Positions 24,082 to 34,362 of a DNA stretch of 64,000 bases are shown here, piece by piece. Under the pieces are notes generated by a model. It was not told the DNA's origin. It saw only the letters and a program-made list of their open reading frames with translations, and did not search any database. Origin of the DNA: Atriophallophorus winterbourni (Eukaryota; Platyhelminthes; Trematoda; Plagiorchiida; Microphallidae); NCBI GenBank assembly GCA_013407085.1, contig JACCGJ010010488.1, positions 1 to 64,000 of the forward strand. The letters run 5' to 3'. Every line of letters starts with the position of its first letter. The first letter of the stretch is position 1. A program made the position numbers and the translations under genes.

Positions 24082-25951
24082 ATACTAACCATGATGGAGC
24101 GGAATTCAAAAGTCCCGTACCAGATCGTTAAAACTACATCAAAATTTAAGCCTGGAATCTCAGCACTACGCACACCAAATGGTCTAACTACGACTGCGTT
24201 CGAGGCTGCCGAAGTTCATGCAGGTTACTACTGCAAAGTTTTTGGCCCCAAGGAATCAGTTCATCTAACGCCGCATTCGATCGGCTTTTCCAATGAAATA
24301 CTAAATGAAATCTCAATAAAAAAGAGTGTGTCATGCTCAGACTTCTTCGTTTGAATACCGCAAAGTCACCAGGAACAGAAGGAATCACTGCTTTCAAACC
24401 CCTAAACGATGCGCATCCTCATTGTGTGGTCCGCTCAGCACGTTATTTCAAATTTCGCTCGGAAATATTATCGTTCCCGCGGAATGGAAATCTGGCATCA
24501 TCACAACAATCTACAAGGGCGGGAGTCGATCTGACGCTGCGAACTATAGACCAGTTACGTTGTTGCCAGTAATTTATAAAGTGCTAGAGAGTTTAGTAGC
24601 GGAAAACATCACCCATCACCTCGAAAACAATACAATGCTTGCGACTGAACAGCACGGTTTCAGGAAACAGCACTCATGTCTATCTAAACTCTTGCTCACC
24701 TTAAACGACTGGACTGAGTGTACGGACAATGGTTACTCCATCCACGCATGCTTTTTAGACATGTCAAATGCTTTCGACCGCGACAATCATAGTATTTCAA
24801 TCCAGAAACTTGAATTGCACCGGATAACAGAAAAACTTCTTACTTGGCTAGAAAACTATATACTCGACAGGACTGCCCAAATCACAGTGGACGGCGCCTT
24901 ATCGAAATCATTTAAAATTACGAGCGGAGTGCCCCAGGTTTCGGTCCTCGAACCAAATTTGTTTTTGATCTACGCAAACGATATTCCCGAGCGTGTTAAA
25001 TGCAAGATTATGTTATTTGCAGACGATATAAAGCTTTGGAGAAACATACGTACAGATGATGACTGTGAAACTTTGCACAAGGATCTAAAAACATTGCACG
25101 TTTGGTCTCTGAGAAACGAACTACCGATCAACTTCCAAAAGTGCAAAGTGTTGGACATTGGAAAGACTGTTAATTAAAACTACACTCTTGGATTCCACGA
25201 ACTTGTCTGGACAACTGAAGGGAAGGGTTTGGGTGTTTGGACCAGTTCAAGTCTGAAGACTACACTGCAGTGAAAAGCGGCTTATAAAAAGGCGTCACAC
25301 GTATTGGCGTTATTGAGACGAATTTTCGGCAGATTCTCCAATCAGTCGGTGCCCCGTATCATGAACACCTATCTGAGACCAGCGATGGAGTACGCTGTTC
25401 AGGCTTGGTCACCCTGGATTCAGAAAGACATCAATCTTCTGCAGCGTATTTACCACCGAACCACAAAGCTTGTACCCGGACTAGCTGCTAAACCATATGA
25501 AGAACGTTTGAGGAGTCTCAATCTTCTCGACTTTCGCTGTCGTTGACTAAGAGGTGACCTGATACTGATGTAGAATATTATGCACGTCCCTAACCATCCC
25601 TTGTCCAAACTTTTCACACGCTCGCCACCCCGTGCCAGTCGGAAACATGAACTTACAGTGCTTATTCCCACTTCAAGACTGAACTGTCCAAGATATTCGT
25701 ATGCTGTACGTGTAAGTTTTACATGGAACACCCTTCCCTCCACTGTTACACACTTAGCCAACCTGGATATTTTTAAAGTTAATTTGGACAAATACTTGAG
25801 AGACAACCCAAACATTGATACGATTTACACTACATGAATTTTCTGTTCATTTTTTATTGTATATACCTCATAACTTCATTCTATGGTTATTGTTAACCTA
25901 AATGCTTTTTAGACCATTACAACTTTGAATCACTTTGAATCACTTTGAATT
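24082..25951 (+). mobile_element. Array unit 5: CR1 RT/C-terminal fragment
   Basis: First half clearly diverged from units 2-4 (MMERNSKVPYQIVKTT; MSNAFDRDNHS; LFADDIKLW). The second half, from about 25,300, is again almost identical to them. This sharp change in divergence suggests partial gene conversion. Open 24,326-25,177 (283 codons) across the RT. It shares GVPQVSVLEP with all other units. A TGA after LDFRCR and a TAG at about 25,571 break the C-terminus. Confidence 0.9.
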
Positions 25952-26217
25952 AATTATAACCTATCCAAATCATGTCGTCCACGTATATACATTTGTACCA
26001 TAAATCTTTAATCTTGATCTGTGATTTCGATACAAATTACACAGACACACAGAAATAAGATGCTGTTTTGAAAGCACAATCAATATGTTCCGTGTATATC
26101 GTGTCGTTTCTGCGAAAACATGACTAAATTGAAGTGCGAGTGCACGTTCTATGAAAAAAAAGAAAATCTTCTTGACCTTGCACCGTTGCAATTCTAAATG
26201 TGCTTGAGTCATTTTAC

Positions 26218-26590
26218 TCAATTCAATTCAATTCAATTTTAATGGTCTAAAAAGCATATAGCTTTACAAAAATCCACAGAATAATATGACAACAACGAAT
26301 AATATAACAAGCAAAAATGGGATTAGATTGCTTACTGGGCAGTTCAAGAATCAAGTGAATATCCAAGGGCAGAAATTGTTTTTGATTGGTGGGATAACAA
26401 TTGTAGGTGTATGGTGTTAGGATGTATAGTTTTCTTCGATGCACGGGTTCAGGGTCAAATAGGCATCAAGGCTTCTCTCGAAAGTTCGCTGGTTGGTGCG
26501 TTCACAACATTATCTGGCAGATCGTTCCAAGTAAAACAAACTCGCACGGCGAAAAATGTCGTCTGCAGTTTAGTCTCGAGTGAGGAACAG
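26218..26590 (-). mobile_element. Inverted CR1-b 3' end at the right edge of the array
   Basis: Homologous to the inverted segments of the array but more diverged and shorter at its 5' edge. It keeps a short stretch that the array copies lack (LPDNVVNAPTS on the minus strand, where they read LPDYVLNSANF). At 26,590 it changes abruptly into Ty3/Gypsy integrase sequence. It could be the source-like copy from which the array units derive, or an independent insertion. Confidence 0.8.
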
Positions 26591-27180
26591 TTATTCCAAA
26601 ACCTCACAAGGCTGATGGGAACGAATCAACTTCGAACGACAGCTTATCACCCAGCAGCTAATAGGATGGTTGAACGGAAGCACGGACATTTAAAGGCATA
26701 CCTGATGGCTCAACCAGACCCAGACAACTAGACTGAACACATATGGCTGGTTCTACTGAGCATGCGGAACTCGTTCAAACTAGATCTGGGATGCTCGTTA
26801 GCAAGTAAGTCTACGGTACTACTCTAAGTCTTCCAGCGTACCTCGTACACGATCGGATTGTAACCAATGCATCGATACCATCGATTTTATAAACCGTTCA
26901 CTTGCAGCTATGCAGTCTATACAACCTAAACCAACGCGACAACACAGCAACATAAACATACATCCCGGTAGAGTTATCTACCTGCTCCCATGTGTTCAGT
27001 ACGTAACCCACTGGAACCTACATACGACGGTCCTTTCGATGTCCTCAAAAGTCATCCAAAGCATTTCACCGTTGACATCAAAGGTAAAAAGGAAACAATA
27101 GACATCGATAGAATAAAACCAGCTTTCGTTGTAAAAGGGTTTTGTGGAGATGGGTTTACTTACAAATTTAAAATTTAACA
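26591..27180 (+). mobile_element. Ty3/Gypsy (CsRn1-type) integrase C-terminal fragment
   Basis: The integrase core reads MGTNQLRTTAYHPAANRMVE, RKHGHLKAYLMAQPDPDN, stop, TEHIWLVLLSMRNSFKLDLG: the conserved 'TTAYHP..N..VER.H..LK' block and the following 'LLSMR' block of Ty3/Gypsy integrases. Further on, EPTYDGPFDVLKSHPKHFTV and DIKGKKETIDIDRIKPAFV match the C-terminal 'Y.GPF.V......F.I...G.....S.DRLKPA' segment of the trematode CsRn1 family. Stops and frameshifts lie between (26,729; 26,800-26,980). The gag, protease, RT and zinc-binding parts are absent; the 5' side is cut off by the inverted CR1. A relic, not functional. Confidence 0.85.
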
Positions 27181-27725
27181 AGCCAGCAAGACATCGACAA
27201 AAATAAGACCGAAGTTGAACGTAAAACAATTGCAGATCGATACGTTCAATTTCCTGATAGATTAACATTCTCATAAATTAAACGAACAAAATCTGGCCCA
27301 CTTCTCTTTTCCTGAACAGGGTATGGTGAGGACGAACTCACTCTGGAATGAGAAGACCTAACTTACAGTAAAAAATACACTCAGATAACATTGGAATGAC
27401 TGGTAGTGATGAGCTATTTCCAATTATCCGCCCCTGGACTCTGGATAATGAGTTTTACGTTTGTGCTTAGAACGGGTGCTATCTATTTTTGGGCCTCCGC
27501 GTCGCCTTTTTAATCCCATCGATCGGCACCCCGTGTTCTAAGCACTGGTGGGGGCGGTGTAGCAGACCAGTGTCTCTACACATTCATCATTGTACACTTC
27601 TATTTACACCATTTTTCGCAAACATGCGATTCAAAAGTCTTTCGGCATCACAAGGAACATTGATTTACCTTCGTCACACAGCCAGTGACATCGACCAGTA
27701 ATAAAATCCTATGGCGCGACACATA
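27181..27725 (+). mobile_element. Probable 3' UTR and LTR of the Ty3/Gypsy element
   Basis: Sequence after the integrase stop is GC-richer than its surroundings around 27,430-27,580 (for example CGGCACCCCGTG and GGTGGGGGCGGTGTAGC) and contains no frame. Its place directly after the integrase fits a 3' LTR starting near 27,393-27,413 and ending near 27,724. No second LTR is in the window to confirm the ends. Confidence 0.35.
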
Positions 27726-28339
27726 GAAATAAATGGATACTAAGAGTAACAGACAAAAGGATATCGGAGACGAAAACATCCCCAGGCAGCAAACAACAGT
27801 AATGCTCTTTTCTCTATTCCATTTTCTCCTTTTTCTTCGAACCTGATTGTACTACATAACACCGTAACTCCAGAAAAGATAAGATTCAAAGTACGAGCGT
27901 TGTCATGTAAGTCAAGACAAGGGGGTTCATAATTAAAAGCCGTCGCTATAACGCAGTCGCCAGAAAACACCACTCGGACCCAACCAAAAATATTCAACGT
28001 GGCTGCCACACAATAGACACGGTTACCATGGCACTGGTAAGTTAACAGAAGGGGTTCTGACGATCCTACCCTGATTTTAGTTTACCGTGCAAATCATCCT
28101 ATACTCCTGAACCAAACTGAACGCACGCGTGAAAGTTTGAGTAAACTGCGGAATATTCGACTGATTTTACGACTGTTCGAAAGAGCTCGAACATCTACTT
28201 CGCTTGTCACCATACTAAACTAGGCACGATTTTTCACTCACCTAGTTCGTTTCATCCGCTACGAAACCCGTCTACACATCATACCGACCTACACGAACAC
28301 ACCCACTTACCCGAACAATCGATCGATAATTTTTCGCTC
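27726..28339. other. Unassigned stretch, possibly the CR1 5' UTR
   Basis: No gene recognised. Being directly upstream of the near-complete CR1 and less AT-rich than average, its right part may be that element's 5' UTR/promoter. This cannot be confirmed without a second copy. Confidence 0.35.
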
Positions 28340-28346
28340 CGGTGAC

Positions 28347-29690
28347 ATGACCTCACAAACGAAGCCCATTGACAGCGGTCACGTGTGCAAACTTTGTCGA
28401 AAGGCCGTAAGCCGCAAAGCCCGACAGGCTAATTGTTTTGTTTGTCGTGAGAAGTTCGTATGAAGTGCGATGCTACTTTGACCGTCGATGCCCTTACTGT
28501 TATCAATGCAGACGAAATTCCAGGAGTTTGCTAAATCTGTCAGACATGCAGATCTCAATCGAGTAATTTTACGAAGACAACTGTGAGCACACAGACCGAC
28601 GCGGATACGGAAATTTTATGTTTAGAGAGTAGTGTACAAAGAATCGAAGGTCTGCTAAACGAGCTACTGATTGGTAAACTCGGATCTAGAGCAGATTGTG
28701 AAAATCATGTCTCTTCCCCGGTAATAGAAAGGCAGCAAACCGAAAAAGATGATGATCAACCTGTACACAAGCGCCCACAAAATTCGAAACACTTTTCTGA
28801 CTCGTACTCCTCTGTCACTAAAACGGTTACAACGACCCAGGTGCTTGCTCATCGGGAGGTTCCGCTGAAACAATCGGTTTTAACACCCAATGTTGCCGCC
28901 CCAAAGATAGCAAAAAATCTCTCTGTAATCTGTACTAACATACAGGAGTCTAGCGAGACACCTCTGGCGAATAGACAACAATACAACCTAGAACAATGTT
29001 CCAAACGTTTTACGTCGATCGGGTTGGAAACGATAAAACCTTCAGCTGTTACACGTTTGGTTCGCCACCAAAGCTCCCCACACTCCGGCGACGCGCGGCT
29101 ACTAAAAGCAACACTAAATAGTGAGAGGGATATGGCGATTACTCTTTTGAATTCTTACATGTTACGTGACATACCCACGTGCAATACTCGAATATACGCC
29201 GATATACCCTGGTGGGAACGAAAAGGAGTCGGAGACGTTCGTTAGAAAATCAATGAGCGCAGTCTGATCCTTCTAGGCGTTCCAGAGGCTACCAGTACAA
29301 CAGAGGTTGCGAAACAACAACAACACGACTATAAACAGTGGTTATGCGTTGCAGAAGCGATTGGAGCACGCGAAAGTGTTGTTGCAAATACCTTCAGGGT
29401 ACCGAGGTCTTCAAACTACAAGGGCGATGGACCATCCCCTTTAAAACTCACTTTCCTAACTTCTGCAATGACAGCCTTTGTCGGACACAATTGGGAAATA
29501 TACAGAAAAAAATATACTAAATGAGCTCAGACTCAATATACCGAAGGTTGCCTCCAAAATACAAGCTGCAGCAACGCCGTGCAAAGACACGGACAGACTG
29601 AACTCGGAAGTTGTTTCAAAAAACTGCAATGGTCCGTCTCTCAGGGGGTCGAACATACAAACATCATCCGAGTAGGCTCGCTACACACGA
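28347..29690 (+). pseudogene. CR1 ORF1 (PHD-like finger protein), broken
   Basis: The reading starts at ATG 28,347: MTSQTKPIDSGHVCKLCRKA, then RKARQANCFVCREKF and a TGA. The C-x2-C..C-x2-C spacing with 'ARQ..C..C' resembles the PHD-like zinc finger at the N-terminus of CR1 ORF1 proteins, which are nucleic-acid-binding partners of the element RNA. After the stop a long low-complexity linker is open (28,583-29,245). Then ERSLILLGVPEA and VANTFRVPRSSN match the conserved middle of such ORF1 proteins, separated from the linker by one stop. Further frameshifts lie after 29,500. Assignment to CR1 ORF1 rests on motif and position. Confidence 0.7.
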
Positions 29691-29699
29691 AAACCACTG

Positions 29700-30625
29700 T
29701 TATATGCCTATAGACAAATGCACAGTGCTTGTGGAACAAAATCGCCGAATTATCCCATTTTAACGCTCAGTTTTCTGCTGACATCATTGCTATTACCGAA
29801 ACATGGTATTACGACCAGGTGAACGATTGGGAGCTGGCACTTCACAACTTGATCCTACTTCGACGAGACCGTTCAAGATCAGGTGGTAGAGTTGCTTTGT
29901 ACTATAACGAGCGTCTTCAATGCACAGCTGTACCTGACACAAGGTTTGAGCTAGAGGACACCATGTGGTGTAGCCTTCGCTTGGAAACTGGAGAGAACTG
30001 TATACTTGGTGTGATCTACCGCTCGCTCAACTCTTTCGATGCCCACAATGAAACATTGTTACAAATGATGCGCAACGCTGGAAACCTTAGAGGATGCTAA
30101 TTGTTAATAATGGGAGATATTAACCTCCCACATCTCTACTTTGAAAGTGTGCATACTCAGCAATCCCTTGAGTACAAATTCAGTGAGATTATCACTTTCA
30201 CTCCCCTATACAACCATGTCCGTTCATTCACTCGACAAAGGGGCCTCAATGAATCATCAATTTTAGATCTGGTTTTAACCTCCGAAAAAACAGCAGTGGA
30301 TACAGTGCAGTATCATAGTCCTTTGGGGCTAAGTGACCATCTTGTGTTGTCCTTCGAATTCGTGTGCTACGTCAGAAGGGCGTCGGGCGACGTTAAGTTC
30401 ATCAGGAGAGTCGATTACTCCGGCTTTCGCGGTGCCATTACGATTATGGAGGAAAAACATATCGATCTTACGAATGCAGATACTCATTGTTCTAGTCTGT
30501 TAAGATATATCGCTAAAAAACTAGACGAAAATTCTACCTGTGTTCCCAAAAGAAAATCAAGAACATTTTGCTTCAAACTCCGAAGCCGCACTCTGAAGTG
30601 GATAGGCATGCGAAATTCCGCATGA
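29700..30625 (+). pseudogene. CR1 ORF2 endonuclease domain, broken
   Basis: An APE-type endonuclease that would nick target DNA for target-primed reverse transcription. Visible motifs in order: NAQCLWNKIAELSHF (motif I region), DIIAITETWYYDQV (catalytic Glu), GVIYRSLNSFD, then an in-frame TAA, then LIMGDINLPHL (catalytic Asp/Asn), SSILDLVLTSE and LGLSDHLVLSFEF (terminal SDH). All catalytic residues are still readable; the lesion is the single TAA at 30,098-30,100. After 30,400 the frame enters the linker towards the RT and stops at 30,625. Confidence 0.88.
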
Positions 30626-30679
30626 GCTGCACACAACATAACACGAACAGACGCATCTTGGGATCACTTTCGTAGTTTT

Positions 30680-32435
30680 CGTAACAAGATGACGTCCTTA
30701 ATTCGAGAAGACAAGCAATATCACCATTTTAAGCTGATCTACCAGATGGAACGACATCCTAATTTGCTGTACACCATCAAAACACCGCGACCAAGGTTAG
30801 GCCAGGTGTATTTCCTATCCAGACAGAGAACGGACTGACTGTTAATGTCAAGGATACAGCTGATGCCCTAATATCATTTTATGCGCAAGTATTTTGTCCA
30901 AAGAACGTGTCAACGCTGACGTCTTTGCTGCAACCACTACAGGTCGAATGCCTTAGCAACATCGAGGTAAATCCTACGGTTGTGTGAAAGCATTTACGCG
31001 GGCTGATCGTCCGCAAATTACGAGAAGAGGATGAAATAACACCCGCTGTTCTGAAGTCATGCGAGGTGGAGCTTTGTGGCCCACTAGGTGGTCTATTCAG
31101 GCACGCATTGAATACGGGAACCGTACCAACTCAATGGAAAACCGGTGTTATCACACCAATCTACAAAGGGGGCAGTCGTTCTGATCCGGCGAATAACCGT
31201 CCCGTGAGGCTTCTTTCAGCTGTTTCTAAAATTTTGAAACGCTTGGTGTGTGAACGACTTGTTGAAAATCTCGAGAACCATCAGTTAATAACTTCCTCAC
31301 GACTCTAAATGACTGGACGCAAGCACTAGACCAAGGGGGTTCCGTTCATGCCGGATACTTAGATATATCTGAAGCATTCGACAGAGTGAATCACTCCCTA
31401 CTGCTTCAGAAGCTGCAGAATTTTGGCGTCACCGGAAACCTACTAACATGGTTCACAAGTTACCTGTCTGGACGCAAAGTAAAAGTCAGAATAGATGGTG
31501 AAACTTCTCCAACAATTGGAGCCACGAGCGGAGTCCCTTAAGGTTCGGTTCTCGGTCCGATAATTTTTCTCATATTTATAAACGATCTACCAAACTTACT
31601 AGCATGTAAGCTTGTTTTATTTGCAGACTATGTAAAAATCTGGACAAGGGTCAACTCTATCGAGGACTGTCAAGTTTTGCAAGGAGATTTGAATAAGCTG
31701 CACCAGTGGTCAATCCAAAACAAACTGCCATTTAATTTCCGCATGTGCAAAATGTTACAAGTCGGAAAACCCTTTCCCTTTCCCTATACACTTAGCAGCC
31801 ACCTGCTTGAATGGAGTACATCACAAAAAGATCTCGGATTCTTGGTGTCTGGCACTTTGAAGAACAGCCTACAGTGCGAAGCCGTCTACAAGCATGCGTG
31901 CAGCTTGCTAGGTTTGATGAAACGCATTTTCGGACGTTTCTTACCACACTCACTCGCGAAATTACTGAACACTTACATGCATTCTGTCGTTGCCTACGCT
32001 GTACAAGCTTGGACGCCATGGATGGAAAAAAACATCTCGCTCCTCGAACGAATTTATCACAAGGCAACTAAAATGGTTACCGGGCTGAATAATTTACCCT
32101 TCGAGCAGCGACTGACCAGACTTGGACTGTGCGCCCTCGAGCGCAGATGTATGCTACACGAACTCACTCTGACATATCGAATCATCTACGCGAAATCCCA
32201 CCCTCTCAAACACCTCTTCAAGTTTCGTTCCGTTGTCCCCACACGCAGCCATTCTTTGACCCTTCAAATCCCACACTCACGATTGAATTGTCGTCGTCAC
32301 TTCTTCGCTGTTCGTGTAAGCTTCTTGTGGAATAGCTTACCGACAGATATTGTTACCTCAGCGAACGAGCACATATATAAACGAAGGTTACGAAACCTTA
32401 TGTTGAGAACTACTGCGTTGGCCCCTACCTATTGA
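30680..32435 (+). pseudogene. CR1 ORF2 reverse transcriptase and C-terminal domain, broken
   Basis: RT blocks in order: SLIREDKQYHHFKLIYQ (linker), ELCGPLGGLFRHALN, TGVITPIYKGGSRSDPANNR (block 1), then a small deletion, GYLDISEAFDRVNHSLLLQK (block 3), SGVP-stop-GSVLGPIIFLIF (block 4), KLVLFADYVKIW (catalytic box, second Asp replaced by Tyr), then WSIQNKLPFNFRMCKMLQVG. The C-terminal domain is open from 31,677: LLGLMKRIFGRFLPHSL, VAYAVQAWTPWMEKNISLLE, FEQRLTRLGLCALERRC, IPHSRLNCRRHFFAVRVSF and LWNSLPTDIVTSAN. It cannot be catalytically active. Confidence 0.9.
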
Positions 32436-32612
32436 TGTCTATATTATTTTAACGCACGGAACTACCGTCTGTCCAAAGATTCTTTTCCCTCAGCCTGTGT
32501 TGCCATTGAGAATTATTTTTGCTCCACCCATGGAGAACATGGATATGATCATACACGTAATCGAATTTTTTTATTTTTCATATTTTTCATCTAGAATCTT
32601 GAATCATGATTC

Positions 32613-33009
32613 TCAAGTTAAAGCAGTAGAACCTAGCGGCAGCAAGCGCCAACAGGATTTGAACTCAAAATCTGAAGTGCACTACTGGTACCGTTACTTT
32701 GATCAACGTTTAGGGTCCAAAGATCTCTGTCGCCTGCTGAAGTAGACGCATTTTATCATATGCCGAAAGCAGTCGTTAAATGTGTGCCACTGAAAACATT
32801 CAATTTCGATTCCAGAGTTTGTGCAGATTACGAGTGTTTGAAAAATCTGTTTTGGAAGGTTCGTAGTAAGTGAAACCAATGAAATTTGGACAATGCCTTC
32901 TGAACTGTGCACGCAGTTCGGTCTTTGTGCAAGTAACACTTTACTTCAAACAAAACCACATCAGATACTCGCTTCAAGCATGAACATCAGCTTGATATTA
33001 TCCTTGTTA
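32613..33009. other. Unassigned stretch with a weak tRNA-like B box
   Basis: No gene. On the minus strand around 32,650-32,700 the sequence GAGTTCAAATCC matches a pol III B box and the T-arm of a tRNA, but I could not fold a tRNA or find a matching A box. A decayed tRNA-derived SINE is conceivable. Confidence 0.3.
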
Positions 33010-33290
33010 GTCGCTCTTGACCGCTCACATTGGAGGCATTGTTTCACCCGTCGTATGCAATCTGGAGATGAGCACATACGCTCTTGTCTGCTGAAAGCAG
33101 ATCACATCGCCGGCGTGAAACTAATGCAATACAACCGAGTTCTGACTATCGTTGCCAGTGCTGCGAGAGATATTGTTCTTCCCTAATAGGACTGTTTATT
33201 CATTCCAAAAGCGGTAGAAAATGAACATTCGTGCAATTGAAATGTACATCGATGGAAGGCATCGACCGAAATGGGCCAATAACAACTCCT
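33010..33290 (+). mobile_element. RTE-like 3' fragment
   Basis: Encodes the RTE C-terminus: ALDRSHWRHCFTRRMQSGDE (compare ALDRSLWRHCVKRRLQAGED), then VASAARDIVLP. The finger is frameshifted. The 3' UTR continues to the family signature ATGGAAGGCATCGACCGAAATG. Confidence 0.65.
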
Positions 33291-33539
33291 CTTCACATTA
33301 TATGAAACCGCAGACGCAACACTGACTATTCATTGTTTTGTGTAGAACGGAAGCTTTAAAAGACGAGATTCCATCGCGCCAAATGTAAAATCAAGTCGAG
33401 GATCAACGTCAGTCGGTTGTGGGAACCAAATCTTGTTGTGCGATTGGAACAAGCTTTTTAATTTGAATTCATCATAATACGTTAACCAGATTCAGCCTAG
33501 AAAAACAAAACAATGCTCAAAAACTGCATACGTTGAGTT

Positions 33540-34262
33540 GCTTCCTTCACCTATGGTTTTGTTTGCGAATGATATAGAAACATCGATGCGAATCAGCAAT
33601 GCTGATGGCTGTGTTATGCTGCAAAACGATCTGAATGGTGTGTAAGGCTGGTCAAAAAACAATCTGCCTTTGAATAAGAAGAAGTCTAAGATCATGCAGA
33701 TAGTTCGCGATCCATACTTTTTCTACCCAACTAAGCTCGGCGACTAAATACTGGATTACACAGTAGAAGAAAAGGCCTTTGGTGTCTAGATTTTTGGTAG
33801 GTTGAAAAATGGTCTACACTGAGAAACCATGTACAAACGCGCGTCTTGGCTGCTAGCTATGTTACGGCGGATATTTAGACGTTCTCTACCAGGTTATATT
33901 TACCACTCGGGGCAAACTTATATACACTCATTTCTAGACTATGCTACCCAACACTGGACACAATTGCTCCAGAAATATATTTTACTTCTTGACCACATAT
34001 ATATTATAAATTGTAGGTTTGTGAATGGTTTTGAAAATACGCTTTACGTCTAGCGACACCCACGACTGGATGTGATGACGCTTGCACAGAAGAGTATGCG
34101 AGGCGCTCTCAAAGAGCTTACTCCTACTTCCCACTTCCCGTTCCAATTATTCCACTTTCAAACTTTCAACAACTTCCGTGTTTATGGTTGCAAGTCGGAA
34201 ATACCAAAACCCAAATAGAACTGCCTCGGGTATTTTTAAGCGGTGCGTTTTGTGTAATTGTT
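33540..34262 (+). mobile_element. Degenerate CR1 RT/C-terminal fragment
   Basis: MVLFANDIETSMRI is the FADD region with the first Asp changed to Asn. NNLPLNKKKSKIMQI matches NKLPFNFQKCKLLQI of other CR1s. YKRASWLLAMLRRIFRRSLP matches the C-terminal block. Several stops (33,644; 33,747; 33,789). The end of the C-terminal domain is truncated and no tail is visible. Confidence 0.75.
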
Positions 34263-34362
34263 TCTAACACCATAACTGCCAATTTGGTATACTCAAACAG
34301 TTTTGCTATACTCAAATCGAAACCTTTGGACTACAAGATAGATAATCTTAATAGGGTGAGCT

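Larger units (their letters stand above)
13781..26217 (+). repeat. Tandem macrosatellite of ~2.6-kb chimeric CR1 units (x5)
   Basis: Equivalent points recur with constant spacing. The frame start MMKRNPK (or MMERNSK) is at 16,296, 18,896, 21,493 and 24,091, giving steps of 2,600, 2,597 and 2,598. The segment MDQFK is at 14,845, 17,441, 20,042 and 22,638, giving steps of 2,596, 2,601 and 2,596. Each unit contains, in order, a 5'-truncated plus-strand CR1 (about 1.87 kb) ending in a TTTGAATCAC tail, a non-element spacer of about 265 bp, and an inverted 3' end of a second CR1 subfamily (about 460 bp). Unit 1 lacks its first ~80 bp. Unit 5 is more diverged in its first half. Units 2-4 are nearly identical by eye. 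All carry the same ancestral RT lesions, so amplification was at DNA level. Confidence 0.92.
28340..32612 (+). mobile_element. Near-complete CR1-like retrotransposon
   Basis: The most complete element in the window: ORF1 (28,347 to about 29,690), ORF2 endonuclease (about 29,700-30,400), RT and C-terminus (about 30,680-32,435), then a 3' UTR with the tail GAATCTTGAATCATGATTCT near 32,590-32,612. Inactivating lesions include in-frame stops in ORF1, TAA at 30,098-30,100 in the endonuclease, VP-stop-GSVLGP in the RT, FADY instead of FADD in the catalytic box, and a deletion after 31,290. The C-terminal frame is intact (31,677-32,435, 252 codons), suggesting moderate age. Confidence 0.9.

Noticed and set aside
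15057..25815. 121-codon minus-strand ORFs recurring in array units 1, 3 and 5 (a shortened form in unit 4)
   Set aside because: They are antisense shadows of the CR1 C-terminal coding region and recur only because the unit is repeated.
13781..26590. CRISPR-like or bacterial tandem system
   Set aside because: The repeat units are eukaryotic retroelement fragments of ~2.6 kb; there are no short repeats with unique spacers and no cas-like genes.
32640..32700. tRNA-like B box on the minus strand
   Set aside because: Only the T-arm-like GAGTTCAAATCC is present; no acceptor or anticodon stem could be folded and no A box found at the right distance.
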